This document shows positions 25,506-34,009 of a stretch of DNA of 64,000 nt, in pieces. Position numbers and translations under genes: made by a program. This DNA is from Salipiger sp. H15. Its GTDB lineage: Bacteria > Pseudomonadota > Alphaproteobacteria > Rhodobacterales > Rhodobacteraceae. The notes beneath the pieces are model-generated. The model was not told where the DNA came from. It saw only the letters and a list, made by a program, of their open reading frames with translations, and did no database searches. The stretch spans positions 1,657,501 through 1,721,500 of the forward strand of contig NZ_CP123385.1 of assembly GCF_040409955.1 (NCBI RefSeq), given 5' to 3'. Position 1 is the stretch's first letter. Each line of letters starts with the position of its first letter.

Positions 25506-26803
25506 CGTCCGATCGCCTCCGGCAGCCAGGTTGCAATGGACGGCCAGAAGATCAGGGCCGAGGTGAAGAGCAGCATCAGCGCGGCATAGGGCACCGCGCC
25601 GGCAACCACGTCGGTGAAGGGCTCCTTGTCGCCGCGCACGCCGTGCACGACGTAGAGGTTCATGCCCACCGGCGGGGTGATCATGCCGAGCTCGCACATC
25701 AGCACGACGAAGATGCCGAACCAGACCGGGTCGATCCCCGCCGAGACGATGATCGGCACGACGATGGGAATGGTCAGCACCTGCATCGAAAGCACATCCA
25801 TGAACATGCCGAGCACGAGGTAGAAGAGCATCAGCGCGAACAGCAGCTCGACCGGCGTGAGGCCAAGCCCCTCGACCCATGCCGACATCACCCCGGTGAT
25901 CCCGCCGAGCGCCAGCGTGACGTTCAGCGTGAAGGCCGCGACGATGATCAGCAGGATCATCCCCGTGGTCTTGGCGGTCTTGCGGAAGCAGGTATCGAGG
26001 AAGGCGACCGAGAGCTTGCCCTCGTGCCAGACGAAGCCGAGCGCCACCACCACGGCGAGCGCGGCGCTTTCGGTCGGCGTGGCGATGCCGAGGTAGATCG
26101 ACCCCATCACGATGACGAAGACCGTGGCGGCGGGGACGAGGTTCTTCAGCGCGCGCAGCTTCACGTCGAGCGGCACCTCGGCATCCTCGAAGGCGCCGCC
26201 GGGGGCGAGGATGTCCTGCGCGGCGATGAAGGCCATGAAGAGCAGGGTGAGCAGGATGCCCGGGATGATCCCCGCAAGGAAGAGCTGCCCGACCGAGACG
26301 CTGGCAAGCGAGCCGTAGACCAGCAGGTTCACCGACGGCGGGATGAGGATCCCCAGCGTGCCGCCCGCGGCGAGCGAGCCGAGCGAGCGCGACGGCCGGT
26401 AGCGGCGCTCGGTCAGCGCGGGCAGGGCGACGGTGCCGACGGTCGCGGCGGTGGCGACCGACGAGCCCGAGGTCGCGGCAAAGAGCGAGCAGCAGCCGAT
26501 GTTGGTGTGCAGCAGCCCGCCGGGCAGCCGCCCGAGCCAGAGCGCGAGCGTGCCGTACATCCGGTCCGCCAGGCCCGAGCGCAGCAGCAGCTCGCCCAGC
26601 AGGATGAAGAGCGGGATGGCGGTCAGCACCGGCTCGTTGGACGTGCCCCAGAGCACCGGCCCCATGCTCTGCAGCAGCACCGGCCCGTAGAGGACCATGC
26701 CCCCGGCGACGCCCATGGCGACCATCACCGTGGCGACCGGAAGCCCGGCCAGCAGCAGCCCCATCATCACGATGAAGCCGACGAGAATGTCGAGAATGCC
26801 CAT
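25502..26803 (-). CDS. dctM: TRAP transporter large permease (DctM)
   Basis: This 433-residue membrane protein of the DctM/SiaM type has about 12 helices and the family motifs SVATAATVGTVALP, LGILIPPS and ITPPVGMNLYVVHG. It works with the small permease and the DctP-type binding protein to drive Na+- or H+-coupled uptake. It starts 2 bp after the DctQ stop and overlaps the amidase gene. Confidence 0.93.
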   Translation of the reverse strand: MGILDILVGFIVMMGLLLAGLPVATVMVAMGVAGGMVLYGPVLLQSMGPVLWGTSNEPVLTAIPLFILLGELLLRSGLADRMYGTLALWLGRLPGGLLHTNIGCCSLFAATSGSSVATAATVGTVALPALTERRYRPSRSLGSLAAGGTLGILIPPSVNLLVYGSLASVSVGQLFLAGIIPGILLTLLFMAFIAAQDILAPGGAFEDAEVPLDVKLRALKNLVPAATVFVIVMGSIYLGIATPTESAALAVVVALGFVWHEGKLSVAFLDTCFRKTAKTTGMILLIIVAAFTLNVTLALGGITGVMSAWVEGLGLTPVELLFALMLFYLVLGMFMDVLSMQVLTIPIVVPIIVSAGIDPVWFGIFVVLMCELGMITPPVGMNLYVVHGVRGDKEPFTDVVAGAVPYAALMLLFTSALIFWPSIATWLPEAIGR

Positions 26804-26805
26804 GG

Positions 26806-27360
26806 TCAGCGGTCCTGCATCTGTTGGAGTTCCTCGCCCAGCTCGTCCTCGGCGCTGACCGGGTTGAACTCGGCGGCGAGCTGCTCGTGACGGCCCGACA
26901 GGAACAGGCGCGTGGCGCGGGCGGCCATGGCGAAGGAGCAGAGCGCGAAGATTGCCAGCCCCGCGTACCAGCCCGATTGCGGCCAGATCAGCGGCGTGCG
27001 CCAGGGCGTCGCTGCGGTCGAGCCATAGGCCAGCGTGTCGCCGATGACAAACCAGCCGACGTAGAGGAAGAAGAGCCCCAGCACTCCGAGCGAGAGCACC
27101 GAGAGCCAGTCGACCAGCGCCTGCAAGCGCAGGGGGAAGCGCGCGTGCAGCACATCGATGCGGATATGCGCGCGGTCGATCATCGCGACGATGAAGGCCA
27201 GCGCCGAGCCGATGGCGAGGATGTAGCCGCCGAGCTCGTCGGCGCCCTGCAGCGAGGTGTTGAAGAGCTTGCGCAGCAGGGTCTCCAGCGCGACGAAGCC
27301 CGACAGGAACAGAAGCGACCAACCGAAGAGCCGGCTGATCCAGGTGGCGAGGCGGTCCAT
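26806..27360 (-). CDS. dctQ: TRAP transporter small permease (DctQ)
   Basis: This 184-residue protein has four hydrophobic helices and the DctQ features LLRKLFNTSLQGADELGGY near residue 30 and a Gly/Phe-rich second half. It forms the membrane domain together with DctM. Confidence 0.9.
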   Translation of the reverse strand: MDRLATWISRLFGWSLLFLSGFVALETLLRKLFNTSLQGADELGGYILAIGSALAFIVAMIDRAHIRIDVLHARFPLRLQALVDWLSVLSLGVLGLFFLYVGWFVIGDTLAYGSTAATPWRTPLIWPQSGWYAGLAIFALCSFAMAARATRLFLSGRHEQLAAEFNPVSAEDELGEELQQMQDR

Positions 27361-27414
27361 GAGACGCTCCGTTGCGAGGGCGCCCGGGCCAGCGCGGCCC
27401 GGACGCGGGTTGCG

Positions 27415-28446
27415 TTACATGTTCCGGCCGGCGCCGACGGTGTCCATCCAGGCCTCGGAGCAGCCGGGGTTGGTGGCGTCGCAGACCTCTTTCCACGCGG
27501 GGAAGGAGATGTTGGGCACGGCGGTGCCGATCAGCGCCGTGTCGGCCTCGGTGGGCTCGACCAGCTTGAGGTCGTACTTGGTGCCGGTGGTGCAGGGCTC
27601 GGCGCCGGTGTTGCAGTTCACCGCGTCGGTGAAGAGCTCTTCGGAATAGTCCCAGATGCGGCTGGTCAGCTTGTCGAAGCCGGCCTGAAGCTGCGCCTGC
27701 TGCTCGGGCGTCAGGCCCTTCCAGGTGTCGAGGTTGATGCCGTAGCCGTTCATCGCCAGCTGGAAGGCGATGGGCATGGTGTAGGAGCTGACCTCGGGCC
27801 AGCCGGCGGAGTTGGCCGAGGACGGGCCGGTGATCGCGCAGTCCACCACGCCGCGGGCGAGCGACTGCTGCACCTCGGGGAAGCCGATTGGCACCGGGGT
27901 GCCACCGACGAGACTGACGAACTCGGCGAGGTTCTGGTCGTAGACCCGCACCTTCAGCCCCTTGAGGTCGGCGAGCGAGGTGATCTCGGGCTCGCAGAAC
28001 AGCACCTGCGGGCCGAAGGGCCAGACGCCGAGCAACTTGGTGTTGAACTTCTCCTGCAGCTGCGCGTCGACCACCGGGGCAAAGGCCTCGACCGTCGCCT
28101 TGCCGGTCTCGTAATCGGGGTTCAGCCCCACGAGGTCGAGCCCGAGGATCGTCGGCTCGTCGCGCGACACCTGGCTCAGGCGCAGCGAGACGATGTCGAA
28201 GAGCCCGCCCTTGAGGATGCGCAGCTGCTCGGTGTCCTTGATGCCGGTCACGTCGACCGGCTGGTAATCGGCGGTGAAGCCCTCGAGCCCGGTCTCGGCG
28301 GCGAAGTTCTCGAAGAACGGCTGCTCGATGGATTTCTGGATGAGGCCGGTGGCGACGGGCTGGCCCATCACGCGCAGGCTTTCGGCGCTTGCGGGCACAC
28401 CGAGGATGGCCAGCGCCGCGGCGCAGGTTGCGATCTTGCGGATCAT
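27415..28446 (-). CDS. dctP: TRAP transporter periplasmic binding protein (DctP-like)
   Basis: This 343-residue binding protein has a Sec signal ending ASAES. A central motif LKGLKVRVYDQNLAEF contains the arginine (KVR) that binds the ligand carboxylate in TRAP proteins, so the ligand is an organic acid. Two disulfide-capable cysteine pairs occur near the C-terminus (VNCNTGAEPC, VCDATNPGC). The operon context points to a hydantoin- or malonate-derived acid. Confidence 0.9.
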   Translation of the reverse strand: MIRKIATCAAALAILGVPASAESLRVMGQPVATGLIQKSIEQPFFENFAAETGLEGFTADYQPVDVTGIKDTEQLRILKGGLFDIVSLRLSQVSRDEPTILGLDLVGLNPDYETGKATVEAFAPVVDAQLQEKFNTKLLGVWPFGPQVLFCEPEITSLADLKGLKVRVYDQNLAEFVSLVGGTPVPIGFPEVQQSLARGVVDCAITGPSSANSAGWPEVSSYTMPIAFQLAMNGYGINLDTWKGLTPEQQAQLQAGFDKLTSRIWDYSEELFTDAVNCNTGAEPCTTGTKYDLKLVEPTEADTALIGTAVPNISFPAWKEVCDATNPGCSEAWMDTVGAGRNM

Positions 28447-28484
28447 GTAGTGCTCTCCTTGTTGGGGTCTGTCCGGGTGTCGGC

Positions 28485-29252
28485 TCAGGTCGTCGGGACG
28501 GGGGTGAGCCGGGCGACGCGCTGGAACACGCTCCCCCAGCCGGTGACGCGGGCGGGGTCGAGCCCCGCGACGCGCAGGCAGTGCGCGGCGGTGATCGCGA
28601 CCGAGTCGAGCACGGGGATCCCGGTTTCGGCCTCGAGCCGCGCGGCCACCGGCGCGCCGCGGAAATTCGTGCAGACCACGGCGATGGCGTCGGGCCGCGC
28701 CTGCGCCACCTCGGTCACCATCGCGGCGACCTGCTCGGGCGGGTAGGTGGCGAAGCTGTAGTTGCCCTTGTCCTCGAGCCGCGCCTCCGCGACGATCTCG
28801 ATCCCCTGCGCCGCGTAGTTGGCGGCGATGCGGGTCTGGATGTCGTCGATGTAGGGGGTCACGAGGCCGAGCCGCCTGATCCCCTCGGCGCGGAAGATCT
28901 CGTCATAGGCCAGCATGGTCGAGGTGGCCGGAACCCCGGTGCGCTCGGTGATCGCGGCGCAGAGCGCGCGGTCCTTGTCGAGCCCGAGCCATGCGGCCGA
29001 GGTGCCGTTCCAGGCGATGACATGCGGGTTGGCCTCGGCCAGCCGCTCGGCCGCCTCGAGGATCGGCTCGAGCGTGAACTGCGCCTGCGAGGCGCCCGAC
29101 ATCGAGATCTCGACCACCCGGAAGCGCCCGAAATGCGCGCTGGCCTCGTCGCCGAAGGGCGCCAGCATGGCCGAGGTATAGGGCTCGAGCACGGTGTTGG
29201 ACGAGGGGGTCAGCATGCCGATGCGGCGGCCGTCGAAAGCGGGGAAGCTCAT
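28485..29252 (-). CDS. Asp/Glu-racemase-superfamily enzyme (maleate isomerase/arylmalonate decarboxylase-like)
   Basis: This 255-residue enzyme has the superfamily motif TPSSNTVLEPY at residues 15-25 and a second-half active-site cysteine, C194 in VVCTNFRG. The first-half position, which carries the other catalytic cysteine in racemases and maleate isomerases, reads WNGTSAAW with no cysteine. A single-Cys arrangement is the hallmark of arylmalonate decarboxylase, so decarboxylation or a one-base reaction is possible. It overlaps the hydantoinase gene (ATGA). Substrate unknown. Confidence 0.8.
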   Translation of the reverse strand: MSFPAFDGRRIGMLTPSSNTVLEPYTSAMLAPFGDEASAHFGRFRVVEISMSGASQAQFTLEPILEAAERLAEANPHVIAWNGTSAAWLGLDKDRALCAAITERTGVPATSTMLAYDEIFRAEGIRRLGLVTPYIDDIQTRIAANYAAQGIEIVAEARLEDKGNYSFATYPPEQVAAMVTEVAQARPDAIAVVCTNFRGAPVAARLEAETGIPVLDSVAITAAHCLRVAGLDPARVTGWGSVFQRVARLTPVPTT

Positions 29253-30643
29253 GGGGTGACCTCTGGTTTGGCGCGGGCGACATGGCTGCCCGTGGGTGTT
29301 CCTGCGGGTTCGCCATCCAGCATGACCGTCTGTCCGCGCAGCAGCGTGCGCACCGGCCAGCCGGTGACCTCGAAGCCTTCCCACGGCGTGTAGTCCGAGC
29401 CGTGATGCAGCCGCTCCTGCGTGATCGGGCGGGTGAGCGCGGGATCCCACAGGACGATGTCCGCGTCCTTGCCCACCGCGATCACCCCCTTGTTCTCGAG
29501 CCCGTAGATGCGGGCATGGTTCGAGGCGGTGAGCGCGGCGAAGGTGGGCAGCGAGATGCGCCCCTTCACCACCCCCTCGGAAAAGAGGATCGGCAGGCGT
29601 GTCTCGACGCCGGGAATGCCGTTGGGGATGTTGCGGAACGAGGCGCGGGCGCCGGGCGCGTCCTTGCCCGCCGGGTCCGCGAAGCGGAACGGGCAATGGT
29701 CCGAGGAGAAGACGTCGAAGGCGCCCTGTTCGATCCCGGCCCAGATCGCCGCCTGCTGGGCGTCGTCGCGCGGCGGCGGCGAGCAGACCCATTTCGCCCC
29801 CTCGAAGCCGGCGCGGTCGAGGTCGCCGGCGGTCAGCGTGATATATTGCGGGCAGGTCTCGGCGAAGACCCGCACGCCGCGCTCGCGCGCGCGGCGGATC
29901 TCGTCCAGCGCCTCGCCGTTCGAGACATGCACGATCATCACCGGCACGCCCGCCACCTCGGCCAGCATGGCGGCGCGGTGGGTGGCCTCGCGCTCGACCG
30001 GCACGGGGCGGGTACGGGCGTGGTGCACCGGGGCGATCTCCCCGGCGCGCTCGGCCTTGTCGCGCAGGAACTCGATGGCATCCTCGTTCTCGGCATGGAC
30101 CAGCGTCAGCGCGCCATGCTCGCGCGCCACCGCCATCACCTGCAGGATCTCGGCGTCGGTGAGGCGCATGCCCTGGTAGGTCATGAAGACCTTGAAGCTG
30201 GTCATCCCCTGCGCGATCAGCGCCGGCAGATCCTGCCCCAGCGTGACCGGATCGACCGATTTCACGATGAGGTGGAAGGATACGTCGGTCAGGCAGTTGC
30301 CCTCGGCCTTGGCAAGGTAGGCGGCGACCGCCTCGCGCAGGGTCTGGCCTTCCTCGGGCAGGCAGAAGGGCATCACCGTGGTGTTGCCGCCGCAGGCCGC
30401 GGCGCGGGTGGCCGAGGCGAAATCGTCGGCCATCTCGATGCCGGGGCCGGAGGGCTGCGAGATGTGCACGTGGCTGTCGATGCCGCCGGGCAGGGCGACG
30501 AGCCCTGCCGCCTCGATCACCTCGCGCCCCTCGAGCCCGGTGCCGAGCGTGGCGATGGTGCCGCCAAGCACGCCGATCTCGCAGGTCGAGACCGAACCCG
30601 GGGTGACCACGCGCGCGCCGCGGATGACGAGATCGTGGATCAT
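29249..30643 (-). CDS. Dihydropyrimidinase/D-hydantoinase family amidohydrolase
   Basis: This 464-residue cyclic amidase carries the full binuclear metal site: H58 and H60 (DSHVH), carboxylated K151 (SFKVFM), H183 (VHAEN), H239 (VHVSN) and D315 (SSDHC). It opens hydantoins or dihydropyrimidines to N-carbamoyl acids. It is the first gene of the leftward operon (hydantoinase, racemase-family enzyme, TRAP P-Q-M, amidase) and is divergent from a LysR gene. Allantoinase is a less likely reading, given the dihydropyrimidinase-type length and motifs. Confidence 0.88.
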   Translation of the reverse strand: MIHDLVIRGARVVTPGSVSTCEIGVLGGTIATLGTGLEGREVIEAAGLVALPGGIDSHVHISQPSGPGIEMADDFASATRAAACGGNTTVMPFCLPEEGQTLREAVAAYLAKAEGNCLTDVSFHLIVKSVDPVTLGQDLPALIAQGMTSFKVFMTYQGMRLTDAEILQVMAVAREHGALTLVHAENEDAIEFLRDKAERAGEIAPVHHARTRPVPVEREATHRAAMLAEVAGVPVMIVHVSNGEALDEIRRARERGVRVFAETCPQYITLTAGDLDRAGFEGAKWVCSPPPRDDAQQAAIWAGIEQGAFDVFSSDHCPFRFADPAGKDAPGARASFRNIPNGIPGVETRLPILFSEGVVKGRISLPTFAALTASNHARIYGLENKGVIAVGKDADIVLWDPALTRPITQERLHHGSDYTPWEGFEVTGWPVRTLLRGQTVMLDGEPAGTPTGSHVARAKPEVTP

Positions 30644-30801
30644 CGGGCGGCCTTGCGTAGGGGGGCGGTCTTGCGGCTGGCGGTCATGGGTCTGCGGTCC
30701 TCGGGTCATCTTCCCGACGACCGTAGCCGGGGCCCGGATTGCCATCTATAACAAAAGAAGTAATGCTCCGTTCTCGGAGCGAGAATGGAAGGAACTGCCC
30801 G
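30644..30801. promoter_or_regulatory. Divergent promoter region, hydantoinase operon and LysR gene
   Basis: This 158-bp gap has an AT-rich core around 30740-30780. The sequence ATGCTCCGTTCTCGGAGCGAG contains the dyad GCTCCG/CGGAGC (30764-30779), a plausible LysR site overlapping the LysR promoter. Confidence 0.45.
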
Positions 30802-31740
30802 ATGCCGTTGCATCTCGTCCCCCGCCCGCTGCTCTACGTCGAGGCCGTGGCCGAGCATGGCTCGGTCCAGGCGGCCTCGCGGGCGCTCGGCATCGCCGCC
30901 TCGGCCATCGACCGGCACATCAAGTCGCTGGAAGAGGCGCAGCGCGCGCCGCTCTTCGAGCGCCTGCCGCGCGGCATGCGGCCGACCGCGGCGGGCGAGG
31001 CGCTGGTGGTCATGGCGCGGCGCTGGCGCTCGGATGCCGAACGCTTCGAGACCGACCTCATGGAGATGCGCGGGCAGGAGCGCGGCAGCGTGCGCCTGGC
31101 GGCGATGGACAGCCTTGCCAACGGGGTGCTGCTCGATCTTCACGCCTGGCTGCGCGCCGAGCACCCGCGGCTGCGGCTCGCCCTCGACATCCTCACCCCC
31201 GCCGAGGCCGCGCGCGAGCTCGACGAGGGCACGGTCGAGGTGGCCATGGCCTTCAACCTGCCGCGGCTGCGGCACCAGCACGTGATGTGGAGCGAGAAGC
31301 TGCGCTTCGGCTGCATCGTCGCGCCCGGCCACCCGCTGGCCGAGGAGCCCGAGACCTCGCTGGCGAAGGTCAGCGGCCATGCGCTGGTCTCGCAGAGCGC
31401 GCTGCTGCCGACGCGCCAGTACCTCGACAACCGCTACGCCTGGTTCTTCGCCGAGAACGCGCCGGTGCTGGCCTCGAACTCGATCCAGCTGGTCAAGTGC
31501 GCGCTGCGGCAGGGCGAGGTTGCGATGATCACCTCCGAGCTAGACGTGCTGCCCGAGCTGCGCGACGGCGCGCTGCTGTTCCTGCCGCTGAAGGACAAGG
31601 GGCTGGTGCCGCCGACGATCTCGGTGGCGATCGACGCGCGGCGGCCCTTGTCGCGCGCGGCGCGGCTGGTGGCGGAATTTCTCGTGTCGCGCACGCAGGC
31701 GCTGCTGTCCGAGGCGCGGGGCGAGGCTGTCCAGCCCTGA
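30802..31740 (+). CDS. LysR-family regulator of the hydantoinase/TRAP operon
   Basis: This 312-residue LysR protein has an HTH at about residues 20-60 (SVQAASRALGIAASAIDRHIK) and effector domain. ATG 30802 follows GGAAGGA; upstream in-frame starts run into the divergent promoter. Divergence from the hydantoinase gene makes that operon its likely target. Its N-terminal segment resembles that of the purine-cluster LysR (both have RLPRG-LK/MR-TA motifs), suggesting paralogy. Confidence 0.87.
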   Translation: MPLHLVPRPLLYVEAVAEHGSVQAASRALGIAASAIDRHIKSLEEAQRAPLFERLPRGMRPTAAGEALVVMARRWRSDAERFETDLMEMRGQERGSVRLAAMDSLANGVLLDLHAWLRAEHPRLRLALDILTPAEAARELDEGTVEVAMAFNLPRLRHQHVMWSEKLRFGCIVAPGHPLAEEPETSLAKVSGHALVSQSALLPTRQYLDNRYAWFFAENAPVLASNSIQLVKCALRQGEVAMITSELDVLPELRDGALLFLPLKDKGLVPPTISVAIDARRPLSRAARLVAEFLVSRTQALLSEARGEAVQP

Positions 31741-31746
31741 TCGGCG

Positions 31747-32745
31747 TCAGAAGGCGGCGATGCGCTCGATCACCCAGAAGGCGGCGATGGTACCGATACC
31801 ATAGCTGCTGAGCCGGCTGAGCCGCGCACCATGCGTCGCGAGGACCGGGGCCATGCGGCGGGCCATGTAGCCGATCGTCAGCACCAGCGCGATGAACATG
31901 AGTTGCCCGAGCTCGACGCCGATGTTGAAGGACAGCAGCGCCAGCGGGATGTCCGACTGCGGCAGGCCGATCTCGCGCAGCGCGCCGGCGAAGCCGAGCC
32001 CGTGGATCAGCCCGAAGCCGAAGGAGACCAGCGCCGGAAACCGCTCGGACACCGGATCGCGGCGCTCGGGCGGCAGGGCCAGTTCGTAGGCGAGGAACAC
32101 GATCGACAGCGCCACCACCACCTCGACCGGCGCCGAAGGCAGCCGCAGCAGGCCCAGCGTCGCGGCGGCGAGCGTCAGGCTGTGCGCCAGCGTGAAGGCG
32201 GTGATCGCCCACAGGAGCCGCCGCGGCTGGCGAACCAGCAGGAGCAGCGCGAAGACGAAGAGCAGGTGATCCACCCCCTCGAGGATATGCGTGACCCCGA
32301 GCGCGACGTAGCTGGCAAAGACCGCGCCGTGGCCGGGATCGACGGGCACTGTGAAGGAGGGCGCGCTCGCGGTGAGGCGCTGGGTCTGGGCCGCGCCGGG
32401 GGTCAGCTCGTAGCGCACCAGCACGTCGGTGCGGGTGCGGGCGAGCCCCTCGATGCCGATGGTTGCGCCGGCCAGACCCTCGGGGCAGGTGGCGATGTAG
32501 GAGGTGACCCAGGCGCGCCCGTCGAAGGCGGGGGCGGGGGGCGGCGTGTGCTGGCAGGTGTCGGGCAGCACCGGCACGATAGGCATCGGGCGGCCGTTCA
32601 CGTCGGGCATCCGCCAGCTCACACGCCACTGCGCGGCATCCATCGCCGAAAGCTCGAGGAACCCCGGGTCGAGCGCGTGGGCCGCGGCGGGGACCGGGCG
32701 GAGCGCCGCGAGGATGAGGAGAAGGAGGGCCGCGAGCGTTCTCAT
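31747..32745 (-). CDS. HupE/UreJ-family membrane protein
   Basis: This 332-residue protein has a Sec signal (about 1-22), a periplasmic domain to about residue 140, then six or so helices with the His-containing motifs of HupE/UreJ_2 proteins: THILEGVDHLLF, FTLAHSLTLA and FGLIHGLGFAGAL. HupE members move or bind nickel or related metals, but this long-periplasmic-domain branch is uncharacterised. It ends the DUF3604 operon and its ATG overlaps the PpiC-like stop. Confidence 0.85.
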   Translation of the reverse strand: MRTLAALLLLILAALRPVPAAAHALDPGFLELSAMDAAQWRVSWRMPDVNGRPMPIVPVLPDTCQHTPPPAPAFDGRAWVTSYIATCPEGLAGATIGIEGLARTRTDVLVRYELTPGAAQTQRLTASAPSFTVPVDPGHGAVFASYVALGVTHILEGVDHLLFVFALLLLVRQPRRLLWAITAFTLAHSLTLAAATLGLLRLPSAPVEVVVALSIVFLAYELALPPERRDPVSERFPALVSFGFGLIHGLGFAGALREIGLPQSDIPLALLSFNIGVELGQLMFIALVLTIGYMARRMAPVLATHGARLSRLSSYGIGTIAAFWVIERIAAF

Positions 32746-33590
32746 TGCTGCGCGTCCGGCAGCGGCTGGTCCTGCGGCAGGTCGAGCGTGTAGCGGCTCA
32801 GCAGCTGGTCGGTGAAGGCCGCGCGCATCTTGCGCGCCTCGGCCGAACGCCAGTCGGCGAGCACCTTGGCGCGTTCCGCCTCGAGCGGCGGCAGGCTCGC
32901 CTCGCGCAGGGCATCCAGCCGGACGAGATGGGCGCCGTATCCACTCGGCACCGGGCCCGACCACTCCCCGAGCGGCAGCGCCGCGACCGCCGTGCCGAAG
33001 CCGCCGCCGAAGACCCGCTCCACCGCCGTGGCGGCCATGTCCTCGATCGCCGGCGGCAGCATGGTCGCGCGGCCGAGCCCGGCGGGATCCGCGCCCTGTG
33101 CAAGCTCTGCTCGCAGCGCGGCGACCTCTTCCGGCGAGGCTTCCGGGGGCAGCAGCACCTGCTGGAAGCTGATCTGCGCGGGCCGGGCGTACTGCGCGGC
33201 GTTCTCGGCGTAGAAGGCCTGAAGTGCCGTGTCGTCGGGCTCCATCGTCGCGGCGGGGGCCTCGGCGAGGAACTCCATCTTGGCGCGCAGGCGGTTGCGG
33301 ATCATCGCGTCGCCCTTGTCGAGCCCGAGCGTCAGGGCCTCGCGCACCATCGCCTCCTCGGTGGCCCAGTCGCGGACGAGGCCGCGCGATTCCGCCTCGG
33401 TCGGTGGGCGGCCCCAGGCGGCGAGGAAGCCGTCCGCGAGCCGGTTCGCCTCGTCCTCGGTCAGGTGCAGCACGTCGTCGCGGGAGCCGGGCGCCTGCGG
33501 CGGGGCCATAAGCGCGTAGAGCCCGAAGACCAGCCCGCCGAGGATGAAGAAGTGCAGGAGCGGGGAGCGGAGGACGGTGCCGATCTTCAT
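32742..33590 (-). CDS. Membrane-anchored PpiC/SurA-like peptidyl-prolyl isomerase
   Basis: This 282-residue protein has one N-terminal membrane anchor (about residues 12-30) and a periplasmic part. Residues 130-240 resemble a parvulin domain (PAQISFQQVLLP, then VPSGYGAHLVRLD). The N-terminal region has the SurA/PrsA-like helical arm. It is probably a chaperone for a secreted or membrane partner; the HupE-family and DUF3604 proteins of the same operon are candidates. Isomerase activity is inferred. Confidence 0.75.
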   Translation of the reverse strand: MKIGTVLRSPLLHFFILGGLVFGLYALMAPPQAPGSRDDVLHLTEDEANRLADGFLAAWGRPPTEAESRGLVRDWATEEAMVREALTLGLDKGDAMIRNRLRAKMEFLAEAPAATMEPDDTALQAFYAENAAQYARPAQISFQQVLLPPEASPEEVAALRAELAQGADPAGLGRATMLPPAIEDMAATAVERVFGGGFGTAVAALPLGEWSGPVPSGYGAHLVRLDALREASLPPLEAERAKVLADWRSAEARKMRAAFTDQLLSRYTLDLPQDQPLPDAQQ

Positions 33591-33602
33591 GGTGTTCTGC
33601 CT

Positions 33603-34007
33603 TCAGCCCTTGCGCAGCGCCTCGGCGACCCGGGCGAGGCGCGCGCCCGCGTCGGCGGCCAGTTCGGTGATCTCGGGCACCTGCCCGAGATCGCCCATTC
33701 CCATCATCTGTCCCGCGTCGACCAGCCGCACCAGCGCGCCGCCGGGGGCTTCCTCGACGGTCACGTTGCAGGGCAGCAGCAGCCCCACGTCGGGCCGCGC
33801 GGTGACGGCCCGGTGGGCGAGGCCGGGGTTGCAGGCCCCGAGGATGGTGTAGCGGCGGAAGTCCTTGCCGAGCTTCTCGGCAAAGGCCTTGTCGAGGTCG
33901 ATCCGCGAGATCACCCCGAAGCCCTCGGCGGCAAGCGCCGCGGTCACCGCCTCGAGCGCCTCGTCGAAGGGGCGCTCGAGGGTCACGTCGGTTCCGAAGC
34001 CGGTCAT
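33603..34007 (-). CDS. DUF302 domain protein
   Basis: This 134-residue protein consists of one DUF302 domain (motifs YTILGACNP, VGLLLPCNVTV). The function of the family is unknown. ATG 34007 lies 2 bases after the DUF3604 stop; a GTG at 34013 that overlaps that stop is an equal alternative. It has no signal peptide. Confidence 0.8.
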   Translation of the reverse strand: MTGFGTDVTLERPFDEALEAVTAALAAEGFGVISRIDLDKAFAEKLGKDFRRYTILGACNPGLAHRAVTARPDVGLLLPCNVTVEEAPGGALVRLVDAGQMMGMGDLGQVPEITELAADAGARLARVAEALRKG

Positions 34008-34009
34008 GC

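Noticed and set aside
28485..29252. Hydantoin racemase as the function of the Asp/Glu-racemase-family protein
   Set aside because: The hydantoinase next door makes it tempting, but the first catalytic cysteine needed for two-base racemisation is missing.
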